From the NCBI GenBank assembly GCA_014281115.1, contig JACONQ010000009.1, positions 1,612,001 to 1,676,000 of the forward strand: a stretch of DNA of 64,000 bases, written 5' to 3'. The notes under the pieces are model-generated. The model saw only the letters and a list, made by a program, of their open reading frames with translations. It was not told where the DNA came from and searched no databases. Each line of letters begins with the position of its first letter. Positions within the stretch are counted from its first letter, which is position 1. The DNA is from Laburnicola sp. R22_1 (lineage: Eukaryota > Ascomycota > Dothideomycetes > Pleosporales > Didymosphaeriaceae). The translations under genes and the position numbers were made by a program. Of this stretch, positions 22,809-32,953 are shown in pieces.

Positions 22809-24203
22809 GTTGGCACGCGGGCTGCCTACTATCTATCGATGTAGGTAAGCGTCACGTCACCGGTGGAGAGCGTCTGTTCGGACGTACGGTAAGGAAGCCT
22901 GAGAGTCGCTTGGTCACGAAACGAACGAGAATCGGCGGGCGCAGCGCCTGACTAAGCCTGGCCGCCCGCCTTAGTCATCCGCGAGTCTCGGCTAACGGTA
23001 CTGACGGTACGGTACCGTCACGTTTGCCGGCCTTCCCTGCAGCGTTGGGGTATTGTATCTTCCAAGTTCTGCCTGATGAGCCTTGCATGCAAAAGCCATC
23101 AGCTGAGGGCTGTTGTGCCTTTAGACACCCGCTCGACCTGCCTGTCGTTGAGCGCTGACGCTCGTTCCGGGCCTGTGACACTCAGGCCGACGAGGACATG
23201 CATGTGTTCGCGCCATCTTCATGCTGTATAGGTCACGATGCAGAATCGAAGAGGTCCGCGGGCGCCGGTGACGCAAGAAGGCGAGTGAAGTGAAGCACGC
23301 TGCAGTGCCGTTGAGGCTTCCGTCCGAGGCTTCCGTCCGAGGCCTCAGGATTGCAGAGTGGGAAGCGCTCAACCCTCCTCGTTCGCCAGGGCGCTGCCAT
23401 ATACCGTACGATTGCGGACTTGTTGCTCAACTCGAAATCCTATTCGTACGGTAATTCCCGACCCCCATGTTCCGGCAGAATATCCATGTGACTTGCACTC
23501 GCTCGACTTGCACTCGCTCACGCGATCTGGGCTCTGAGCTGAAACCATCCCCGCATTGTGGCAGTAGCCTCACCGCAGCGCACCCGCCGAGGAAGCTTCT
23601 TCCAAGCTTTCCATTTTGTCCGCCACAGCAAAGATTGCTCTGGAGTTTTCTGCGTTGGCAAGTCTCCGCATCATAGCTCCGGCATCCATCCAATCATGTC
23701 GTTGTACCTGAGCCCTCGCCGCCCTTTACCATGTCCATCCTCTGCAGCTGACCTGGACATAAACACACATCTTTCGTGGGAAGCTCATGCCATGGCCGGG
23801 CCGTTGCGTCACTGCTCAAGCATCCACTTTGCCGTGTCCGAGAGGGGAAAAGCAACGATATTCGTCGGAAGTGGCGCTTGAGCAACGGCTACGCGGGGGG
23901 CTACAGCCTGGACATCCGCTGCCCAGCTGTGTTGGCCTTGGATTACCTAGTGCATGTCTACTCCGTAACGATCTGCATTAGCATTCTTATGACGGGGAAG
24001 CTCAAGCTCGTGCTCGTGCTTGCTCTTATAAGGCTGTTGATCCCCCAGAACAATGAGTCCGTTGAACAGCTTCACTTGCCTCAACATACGAGCCCGGCCC
24101 TTACGCACCCTACCCCACTACCTACCTTCCCTTCCCTTCTCTATATGACCCTGTCTCCATCAGCCGGGTAGTTATCATCACCAGCAACCGTCGAGTCGAA
24201 GTC
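22809..24203. other. Intergenic region with palindrome and short tandem repeats
   Basis: 1.4 kb between the divergent TenA-like and glucanase genes. A perfect 19-bp odd palindrome, TGACGGTAC-G-GTACCGTCA, sits at 23002-23020, about 200 bp upstream of the TenA-like ATG. Two short direct repeats are present: AGGCTTCCGTCCG twice near 23318-23345 and GACTTGCACTCGCTC twice near 23489-23520. No gene is supported. Confidence 0.5.
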
Positions 24204-25753
24204 ATGCACGGAATTACGAGCAGCGTTGTGGCTGTTTGCTTGCTCGCACTGAGCTCTCACGCGTCACCCCTGTAAGTACAACCTCGCAGATACAGTGCCA
24301 GGCCAAGCACTTCCGCACCACATGCTATGGTACCCATGGATACGCAATGCAAGTGCAGTCAGTACGGGAATGTCATCCTAGTCCTGCATGTGTGGGACCA
24401 TGTCCAGTCTCTTTGGTACACGCTGTTGACGAATACTCAGCACTCTTCATAAGCGCGCCCCGTCATTCGACTATAACGGTCAAAAAGTCCGCGGTGTGAA
24501 CACAGGCGGCTGGTTCGTTCTTGAGCCCTGGATTACACCGAGTTTATTCGAAGGTAACGGCGCTGCGGACGAATACACGCTGACCCAGGAGTTGGGTAAA
24601 GATGCCGCGAAGAGCAAGCTCTCGCAACATTGGAATTCTTGGATTACACAGGACGACTTCAATCAGATGGCAGCTGCTGGTCTAAACCATGTTCGAATTC
24701 CCATCGGATATTGGAGCGTGATTCCACTCGAGGGTGAACCATTCGTCCAAGGCGCATACGACGTGCTAGGCAAAGCACTCGATTGGGCGCAGTCGGCGGA
24801 CCTCAAGGTCATGATCGATCTCCACGGAGCCCCCGGTTCTCAGAATGGTTTCGACAACTCAGGTCGCTATGGCGACGTCAAGTGGACTCAGGGTGACGCC
24901 GTCTCCCACACGACGAACGTCCTGAACAAGATCCGGGACGACTACGCTTCGCACCCAGCTGTCTCAGCAATTGAGCTGTTGAACGAGCCCATGGGACCGA
25001 ACCTGAACATGGACACTGTTCGTCAATTCTACATGGACGGCTGGGGTAACTTGAGAGACTCGAATGTTGCTGTTGCCTTCCATGACGCTTTCATGGACGT
25101 CACATCATGGAACGACTGGGGTGCGGGCATGGACAACCTCCTGCTTGATACGTACGTAGCACCTGAGCCTGGAGGCTAGCACCGGCATGTCGGGGTAGCT
25201 CAATTGAGCAACACATACTGACTGGGATTTGGATGTGTAGGCACCACTACGAGGTTTTCAACGTCGATCAACTGGCGTTGAGCCCCGACGGTCACGTAAC
25301 AATGGCGTGCGACTTCGGCAACCAGATGGCTTCAAACAACAAGCCAACGGTTTCTGGCGAGTGGACTGGCGGCATTACTGACTGCGCGAAGTGGTTGAAT
25401 GGTAAGAACAAGGGCGCGCGATATGACGGCACCTTCGAAAACGCGCCCAAGGTTGGCGACTGCACGGGTAAATCATCTGGCACTGTTGCCGCATTGTCAA
25501 GCGACGACAAGAACAACATCGGACGATTCATCGAGGCACAGCTTACGGCATATGAAAAGGCCGCCGGTTGGGTCTTCTGGACGTGGAAGACCGAGGGTGC
25601 TCCTGAGTGGGACATGCAGGATCTGTTGGCGAACGGCCTCTTCCCCAATCCCGTGAACGACGCATCCAAGCGAAAGTGTAAGCTTTCCCGTCAGCTCGAA
25701 AGGCCATGGCAGAATAGACGCTGACAGTTCTAGATCCGGGCATCTGTGGTTAA
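24204..25753 (+). CDS. exgA: Secreted exo-beta-1,3-glucanase, GH5 subfamily 9
   Basis: Cell-wall glucan hydrolase of the EXG1/ExgA type, releasing glucose from beta-1,3-glucan. Four exons: 24204-24271, 24441-25151, 25241-25677 and 25734-25753 (20 nt), total 411 residues. Exon 1 encodes a signal peptide (MHGITSSVVAVCLLALSSHA). Joining to exon 2 creates LTLHKR|APSFDYN, a Kex2-type KR processing site just before the mature GH5 start, as in yeast Exg1. Catalytic motifs: RGVNTGGWFVLEPWITPSLF; the acid/base Glu in AIELLNEP; HHYEVFN formed across intron 2; the nucleophile Glu in VSGEWTGGITDCAKWLNG; and AGWVFWTWKTEGAPEWD. The tiny last exon gives YPGICG, the family C-terminal Cys motif. Length and all catalytic residues are normal, so the gene is judged functional. 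Confidence 0.95.
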
Positions 25754-25909
25754 GCACTCCTCGCGGTTTGCGCCATAGGCTAGCAGGTGGATGATTGCCA
25801 GCCGCGAGCGTATGGCTGCTTCGCCGTTGGCTTGCATGTTCAATATTTCTGCTCTCCACACTCGCTCGCCGACCCTAGAGTTCGGCCAGTTTGTAACGAT
25901 TTGATGGAT

Positions 25910-26830
25910 ACTCCCTTTCGTTACGCAGTACATAGTGTTAAAACTATATTAGTAAGCAAAATAAATAATAAAATAACATGTTAGAATTTCGCTGTTATAA
26001 TAAAAGATAAATAGATAAATAACTATAAGCTACCTAAAAATAAACTAAAATAGTCGTTCCGACAATAAGTTGCAATTAAAGCCAAAGTCAACTTTAAGTA
26101 ACGCACAAAAAGTTTACTAAAAGATAATTTTAAGAAATCTAATATTATATATATTAAATTACTTAAACCTAAAAACAAAATATAATATAAAACTAACCTA
26201 ATAAATATTATAAAATACGCTATCGTAATATAAATAAGCTCGTAATTAATTTTTCTAAATTAATAACTTTTAATAACTTGTTATAATTAAGCGCTTTAAC
26301 AAATTTAAGTAATTACTAAAAAAATTAAAAATAATATACTAAATAAGGCAATATTATATATATTAAATTACTTATTACTAAAAATAAAATAAAATATATA
26401 AAAGACTTATTATATAATATAAAATATATTAGCGTATAATAAACTAAGGAGTAATAAATTATTTAAAAATAAGGCGTTTATTATTAATATTATAACTAGG
26501 TAATAGTAAAATAAAGTTTATATATAAAATAATAGCTTATATATAAAATACTAGTTTGTATATAAAACACTAGTTTGTATATAAAACACTAGTTTGTATA
26601 TAAAATACTAGTCTGTATATAAAATAATAGCTCGTATATAAAACACTATTGCATATAAAACACTAGTTTAAACATTAGTTTAAAACACTAGCACGTATAA
26701 AAGTTAAAGGCATAATTAAACTATACAAAACTAAGTGTTCGTTAGTCTAAATTATTGTGTATATAGATTGCTAGGTAGCCGGTTTATTAAAATTAACCAA
26801 CTAGTTCAACAATACCAACTCAATTACCTT
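25910..26830. other. AT-rich island, probably a RIP-degraded repeat remnant
   Basis: About 0.9 kb of very AT-rich, TpA-laden sequence with sharp edges, lying between two GC-normal genes. No open frame is present. It holds two related segments (about 26,143-26,185 and 26,345-26,395, both with ATATTATATATATTAAATTAC) and the tandem array listed separately. Composition equals that of the 40-64 kb isochore, so an old RIP-mutated transposon fragment is the likely source; the family cannot be named. Confidence 0.6.
26515..26660. repeat. Tandem array, about 21-bp unit
   Basis: Six to seven imperfect copies of a unit like TATATAAAACACTAGTTTG in head-to-tail order, with variants such as AATAATAGCTCG. 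Two central copies are identical. It lies inside the AT-rich island and decays into CACTAGTTTAAA fragments to 26,700. Confidence 0.75.
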
Positions 26831-28216
26831 CTTATCTATTTATCCACTTTTCACACATAGACCCGGGCGTTGTACGCAGCTCCCGTCAATGGGGTCCTCA
26901 GTTGTTTTGCCTTTGACATGAAATATTATGGAATGACTCTTGTACCTACCATGTCATGGAGGCTGACTACATATGCAAATGACACACGCGTAGCATGCGC
27001 GACCAAATTTTGTTTTTGAAATTGCCTGTGGTGCCATGGTGTTGGCGAGGGGTCGAAGCAAGGCAAGCGCCGCCGTTGTGCATGGAAGCAATTTCCTTTG
27101 CATCTCGCCGAATTGGCCCCGCGCCGCAACGCAACGCCCGAATTTGGGGCTTGAAAGCAGAGGCGGCAGCTTATCCGCTTGACTGCCGCTGCTGCTGCCG
27201 TGCGACAGAGCACAGCGCCAGGGCTCGCTGGGTGCGCGATGATGATGCAGCAGACCAGGGGACATGTCGGTTAGAGAGGCGGAGATGTACAGTATTCACT
27301 GTTCAGCGTGCCTGAATCATGGAGACCAGATCGGAAGCTGCTGTTGGTTTGCACCGGCTGCCAATCGCAATCGCAGGATCGCCGCTGCGAATCCGGAGAG
27401 ACAGGGGCTGGAGAAACAGGCGCCCGGACGCCGGCTTGGCTGGCTGACTGACAGGCCGGCTCAGACTGGCAGCTGGTTGATGGCTGATGGCTGATGGCTG
27501 ATGGCTGATGGCTGATGGCTGATGGCTGATGGCTGATGGCTGATGGCTGATAGGGCGGGTGGAAGGGGGAAGGGTGCGGCTGAAGAACCAAGGTGGATGA
27601 AGAAGCCTGGCCGCTCATGGCTCTGGCGGGCTGCGGCGCTCTCGACTGGACGGACGGCGGCCGTGTAGTGATTTGGGGTGGTTGCGGGAGCCTGGCGAGG
27701 GTGCTATTCCTGGAAATTGGCGGCGGTGAGAGAGGAGCGAGGAGCGAGGCGATGAGGGGGCACGGGCTGCTGGCGTCAGCAGTGGCAGGCATGGCAGGCA
27801 GTGGCAGGCACGCCGGTCCGCCGCGAGGCCTCAACACCTGAGAACGAGGCCCCAACCAGCTAGGCGGGGCAGGCGCGAGCGGCGCCATTGGGCAGGCGGG
27901 GGCCGGCTAATGCAGGAACGAATGGACGGCTCGCCGCGAGATTGGACGCGACGCAGGGCAGGCGCGCAGGGCCCGCCGTCACTTTCGGACTCCATATATG
28001 TAACCACCTGCTGCACTGCCTCGCTGCTGCTGTCCTTTGCTCCCTCCCCGTCAAGCAGCAAAGCCTCGCCCCTTCGAAGACGCCGTTCTTCAGCCGTTCT
28101 TTACCCTCACCACCACATTCATTTACTTGCTATTGCCCCTCCTGTCCCCCGTCCCAGCCGCTAATTCCCCATTCACCAACACCATCCTAATCCCCACACC
28201 CACACCCACCAGCAGC
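26831..28216. other. Intergenic, long upstream region of the GPI-protein gene
   Basis: About 1.4 kb of GC-rich sequence after an abrupt change from the AT island. Open frames here (27271-27888 minus, 27593-27841 plus, 28037-28495 plus) are composition- or repeat-driven. A pyrimidine-rich tract (about 28,080-28,205, CCCCACACCCACACC) precedes the ATG at 28217, as in many highly expressed fungal genes. Confidence 0.45.
27481..27550. repeat. Perfect 7-bp minisatellite, ten units of TGGCTGA
   Basis: Ten uninterrupted copies of TGGCTGA, with a partial unit before and a variant after. Because 7 is not a multiple of 3, it gives the same heptad-coded peptide in all frames, which accounts for the Pro-Ser-Ala-Ile-Ser-His-Gln shadow frame on the minus strand. 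The site is probably length-variable among isolates. Confidence 0.95.
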
Positions 28217-29039
28217 ATGTTCGCCCACGCCTCTGTCGCTGCCCTCCTGGCCGGCCTCGCCGCTGCCTACCACGCTCCCGTCGGCGAGCCCACCGGCAAC
28301 CCCATCAGCGCTCCCCTCCTCGAGGTTTGTTTCATTCCTGTGCCTCTGCACGCCAACAGCGCGCTAACCGCGACAGGTGGTCCCTGCCTGCAAGCCCTAC
28401 ACCATCCAGTGGGCCGCCGACTCGCCCAACAAGGTCTCCCTGCTCCTCATGAAGGGGCCCTCTTCCAACGTTGTCTTCAACCAGGTCATCGTTGAGGGCA
28501 TCGACAACACCGGCTCCTACACCTGGACCCCTCCCTCCAGTCTCGAGCCTACCGACGGTCCTGCTGGCTACGGCATCCAGCTGATCGACGACGTCGATGG
28601 CCATTACCAGTGGTCCACCCAGTTCGGCATCTCCGTCAAGGACTGCGCCGCTGAGTCCGAGTCTTCGTCATCTGCCGCTCCTTCTTCCGAGGCCCCTGCG
28701 CCTACCGAGACCGCCTCTGGATATGCCATCAGCACCCCGACTCCCGCCGTCCCCAGCAGCGCGTACGAGGTGCCCATGAAGAACAGCACCACGTACTGCA
28801 GCACCACCACCCAGTACGTCGCTCCTCCTGTTGGAACGGGTGCCACTCCCTCCTCCGTCGTTCTACCCACCGGTCCTCTCACGGTCCCCGAGTCTCTCAA
28901 GACCTCCGCCACGGGCTATCCCACTGGCGGCTACCCTGTCAGCACTCCGACGCCGCCAGAGTTCACTGGTGCCGCTTCTGGCCTCAAGGCCGGTTTTGGT
29001 CTTGCCGCTGCTGTTGCCGGTCTCGTCCTAATGCTATAA
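28217..29039 (+). CDS. GPI-anchored Ser/Thr-rich cell-wall protein (Kre9/Knh1-like N-terminal domain)
   Basis: Two exons (28217-28324, 28377-29039; 52-nt intron with GCTAACC branch site) give 256 residues. Signal peptide MFAHASVAALLAGLAAA; then a beta-sandwich domain of the fungal Ser-Thr-rich GPI-anchored membrane family: PYTIQWAADSPNKVSLLLMKG, FNQVIVEGIDNTGSYTWTPP, GYGIQLIDDVDGHYQWSTQFGI. A long Ser/Thr/Pro region (about 150-225) is suited to O-mannosylation. The C-terminus is a GPI signal: a small-residue omega region (TGAASG) and hydrophobic tail AGFGLAAAVAGLVLML ending the protein. Members bind or organise wall glucan; the exact role is unknown. Codon use is strongly C-ending, suggesting high expression. 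Exon 2 has no ATG of its own at its start (it opens with GTG), so the first exon is required. Confidence 0.92.
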
Positions 29040-29543
29040 TTCCCCCCTGATTTCAGTCTTTCTCTTCAGGTACTTGGGATTATTCATTATGCATGTATGA
29101 CTCCGGCTTCATTTCTCGGTGTTACTTGATATACCACATTTTTGTCGTTTGTCTTCATCCGTATCTGCCATCAGTCATCGGGTGGCTGTGCAATATTGCC
29201 GCACTGCGCATAGCATCAGCTTCGAGATTTCTTCTGTCAAGATGGCTGTCAAATTTGGAAGCGCCTAATGAGAGCTTGTAGGATCTAATGAGATCAGTAT
29301 ATACCCCTGAAGTGTCCTCTTGCTCTCTTGTGCCTTGTTGCTGGTCAGTGCGGTGTGAAACATGGCTGTGCTCACTGTCGCGCGTTATGAGATGTGGGGT
29401 GCTAATGACCCTAAGTAACAAGGCGCTACGGCCTTGACGGTCTTGGTCAAATGTGTCTTGAACTACAGGTTTGATTGAAGGATTTAGCCATCTCGGTCCA
29501 AACCGCCTTCGCTCTGACCGTTTCACGTGCCTTCGAATCTAGG
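29040..29543. other. Intergenic, 3' region of the GPI-protein gene
   Basis: About 500 bp of unique sequence up to the TA target site of the transposon. No gene is supported; the minus-strand frame 29155-29526 lacks features. Confidence 0.4.
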
Positions 29544-29545
29544 TA

Positions 29546-31367
29546 CAGTCAACTCTCGTTATAACGATGTCCGTTTTAGCGATATCCTCGATATAGCGAT
29601 ATTTTTCGCTTGCACGGATTCAACTCCACACAATCTACCCCTGTATCCGATATTCAATATCTAATACCACTTCAGCGCCAAGTATCGTTATAGAAGCTAT
29701 GGGCCGCAAGGGGATATCCAATCATGAGAGGAAGGCTCTCCGCGCCTAGGCCTTCTCTCAGCAACCACAGCCACGACAGAAAGCTATCATCGCATGGTTT
29801 GAAGCTGAATTTGGCAGAAAGCTCTCCCAATCAACTGTATCTGAGTCTCTCGACGATCGCTTTCGACACCTCGACGCCCTACCTGCCTCCGCCTCCGGTA
29901 CATCCATATCCGATACAGCCTACCGCTCACGAGCGGCTGCCTGGCCTCTGCTTGAGTCTATCCTGTATGAGTGGCAGCAGGGAATACAAGTGCGAGGGGG
30001 ACTAGTATCAGGCGATATACTTGCTAAGAAAGCTCGAGAGATCTAGCGTCAGATTCCAGCCTACCAGGGCCAGGCTATTCCTAAGTTCTCGTCTAGCTAG
30101 GTATCAAAATTCAAGCAGCGATATAGGATAGCAGAGGTTACACAGCACGGCGAGCAGAGCTCTGTACCAACGCAAACAGCAGCCGAGATGGTAGATGTAC
30201 AGAACATCTGCATCCGATACCCAGACAGCGATATATTCAACATGGACAAGACTGGGCTATACTAGAGGTGGGCAATATCAAGAGGGCTAGCTACTGCCTC
30301 AATGCCTAGTGTTAAGAAAGATAAAGCTAGGGTATCTATCATGCTCTGCTGCAACGCTACTGGTACTGAGCGCGTAGTACCATAGGTGATAGGAAAGTCA
30401 AAACAGCCTCGAGCTTTGCAAGGAGTTAATATATTAGCTATTGGCTGTGTCTGGGGGGCCTCCAAGAAGGGCTGGGTAAACACATCTATTATAGCTAAGT
30501 GGCTTGCTGCATTCTATAGCTATATTAGCTCAAGGAAGGTTGTTCTTCTTATAGACAACTACTCGGCCCATCTTTCTGGCCTTCAACAATCGCCGCCTCT
30601 GTCCAATATCGCGATCCAGCTCTTACTAAAGAACTCAACAAGCATGTATCAGCCTCTTAATCAGGGTATCATCCAGAACTTCAAGACCTACTACTAGAGG
30701 CAGTGGCTAGCGTTCACGGTTAAACACTACAACCTTAGCCTTAATCCATTCAAATTCATAACGATTCTCTATACGCTCCACTGGATAGCTGAATTATGGC
30801 TGCTCGATATTAAGGATACTACTATCCTACACTGCTATATTAAGAGCACGTGCATCCCGAAGAGGTGGCTAGATCCTAGCTCTAGACTTGATAGAGAGGA
30901 GCCAATAGAGAGTCTATATCAGGCTGCTGCCCAGGCTGGCCAGATCCAGGATCCTATGGCTATAGAGAACTTTCTCAATCCAGTAGATGAGGATTTAGAG
31001 GAGGAAGAGGAGGATACATCCCTACAGGATATCGTAGTTGCTTAGCTAGGGCTTGTTCAAGGATTAGAGGAAGAGGAGGAGGTGCTACCTCCTCCTGCTC
31101 CAAGCGTTGCAGAGGCTCTTCAGGCTGTACAGGTTCTACTCTGCTATCAGGAGTATTAGGAGACTGCAAAGTATGAGGATATATCCTATATAAAGCGGCT
31201 AGAGAGGTCGTTGAAAGCTCAGTCAATCAGAAGTATGAGGCAGTCAACAATTTCGGAGTGGCTGCAAGTCCGCCAAGACTAGCTTAATAATCATCGATTA
31301 AACGATATTTCGATATAACGATAGAATTTGCTGTGCACGGATTAATCGTTATAACGAGAGTTGACTG
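29546..31367 (+). mobile_element. Complete but RIP-inactivated Tigger/pogo (Tc1-mariner superfamily) transposon
   Basis: 1,822-bp element bounded by perfect 23-bp terminal inverted repeats beginning CAGTCAACTCTCGTTATAAC and flanked by the TA target duplication (29544-29545 and 31368-31369). One frame from the ATG at 29699 runs almost the whole length, broken only by TAG codons (for example 29747, 30262, 30383, 30695 areas). The N-terminus resembles a CENP-B/HTH domain (SQSTVSESLDDRF). The DDE domain shows FNMDKTGLY, VVLLIDNYSAHLS and SMYQPLNQGIIQNFKTYY. The third catalytic Asp of PLDQG is Asn and the usual NMDETG is NMDKTG; both are G-to-A changes. Every stop being TAG fits CAG-to-TAG or TGG-to-TAG RIP. 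It is thus structurally whole and catalytically dead, though its ends could still be moved in trans. Confidence 0.93.
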
Positions 31368-31979
31368 TATGTTCGTTTCGCACGACCACTGGTGCCCGCC
31401 TTTGTCTGCTACAGCAGGCACTGCTTTGCGAGTCGTGTGTGTGATAAGCCGACGCTTTGATCTGCCCTCAGGGCGGAACCCCCGCGTAAAGCGTATTCTG
31501 ACATCCTTGGGTCGGTGATACAATAACAACGCAAAATACTCACGTCCGACAACTCAACCAAGCCATCATTGAGATTAGATATTGCTGCCAATCTAGCCAA
31601 TCTAGGTTGCGTATTCGGTGTGGAGCCTTCATATGTTGGAAATTCGCCAGTCACGCGACCTCCCCATTGTTTGGAATCGCCATGTACTTAGGTATGCATA
31701 TAATCGACGACCTCGCTGCCAACGACACTACATCACCGTCTCCACTTGTACGGAAGAGATGTGGGATTTTAAGCCCTATATCACTCCATCACACATCGTA
31801 TGAATGCCTCATCTGAGTGATCGATACGAGTACAGAGGCCAAGCACTTTAAAAGCACCAGGTCGAATGCCCAAAGCAACCAATATCTGGACCACAAGACA
31901 AGGTATACTAGGGGAATATTCTCCCAAGTTACTTAATTCCAATGCCGATTCGTAAAAAACCAGTTCTCATTTTATCACG

Positions 31980-32120
31980 ATGCCGTCGCCTGAAGTGAGG
32001 ATATCCTCTCCTAGTTCGGTGGAAATCAAAGCACCGAGAGACGTTAAGCGCAGCTTTCAATTCAGATATGAGGAACTCGAAGAGTCAACCATAATCCTAA
32101 ATGGAAACCAGTTGGGCTGA
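31980..32120 (+). other. Small ORF, first of two with the same MPSPEVRIS start
   Basis: 46 codons starting MPSPEVRISSPSSVEIK and containing FQFRYEELEESTIIL. The preceding context (TCACG before ATG) is also shared with the second copy. No family is recognised; it may be the 5' remnant of a larger gene. Translation is unproven. Confidence 0.25.
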
Positions 32121-32270
32121 GGATCTCTCTTTCGTATGCGACATAGATGACTTCCAAAAAGCGCCGAGTACGTGACAGGCTTCTATGCGTCAATCCTGCT
32201 CCTTTACACCTGGTGATCTTGCACCACAATCACCGCACATGAAAACATTTTGCTTCAGAATTCTACCACG

Positions 32271-32420
32271 ATGCCGTCGCCTGAGGTAAGGATATCGATA
32301 AATAGTCAAGAGAGTAGTCCATTTGCCCGACACAATCTAATACAGGCCCACCCGATCTGGCACGCTACGCACCTGACCCAACAACCCCTTTCCCCTCACA
32401 GGCTCGCACGCGAAATCTGA
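32271..32420 (+). other. Small ORF, second with the same MPSPEVRIS start
   Basis: 49 codons starting MPSPEVRISINSQESS. About 30 bp around the ATG are nearly identical to the copy 290 bp upstream (31,974-32,006 against 32,265-32,297), then the sequences diverge at once. A GTAAGG inside the shared part could be a splice donor. It may be a decayed tandem duplicate; function unknown. Confidence 0.25.
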
Positions 32421-32953
32421 AACGGACCCCAGACCTGAGACTCCCCAGACGCTGACAAGACGCCGGGTCTCACGGGGCCCGCCTGATCTTGAGCTTATCT
32501 GCAGACGCAGATACATCTAAACTGAAATATGCGTAATGTTGGTTGATACGCTGCAGGAGTGGTCGCGCATCGTCACGATACTCGATCGGGCCAGGTGTAC
32601 GCGTGCGAGTGTGCATACGAATATGGCATTTCCAAGGAAAAGCGGACAAGACGCAGGGAGGAGAAAGAAATAACATGAGAAAAGCGCCGTAGCTGACTGT
32701 TGCACGTGGTATTATATGGATATTGAGCCCATTCCCATCCCGTCCCAGCTACCTGCCCGCATGATATACACAAAGTACAGACCTAGAAAGCCGCAAACAA
32801 ATCATTAAAAGCGTCCTCTCTTCCGCTTGCGACCATTTCGCTACCTGTTAAGGCTTTCCATTTTCCGAGCCGCCGCTCAATGCAATCAATAAGCGCTAAC
32901 GCTAACAAGGCGCTCAAATCTGAATAGAATGTCGAAATCAAGGGGCGGTATGC

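Larger units (their letters stand above)
31370..32953. other. Gene-poor region with duplicated short ORF starts
   Basis: 1.6 kb between the transposon and the membrane-protein gene. It holds two small frames that begin with the same nine codons (listed separately). Remaining frames are short and featureless. Confidence 0.5.

Noticed and set aside
27271..27888. 205-codon minus ORF with repeated Pro-Ser-Ala-Ile-Ser-His-Gln
   Set aside because: Its repeat comes from the TGGCTGA minisatellite, and the remainder is a GC-rich open frame without features.
28037..28495. 152-codon plus ORF as an alternative start for the GPI protein
   Set aside because: After the intron it reads the wrong frame; the spliced model from 28217 gives signal peptide, domain and GPI tail in one frame.
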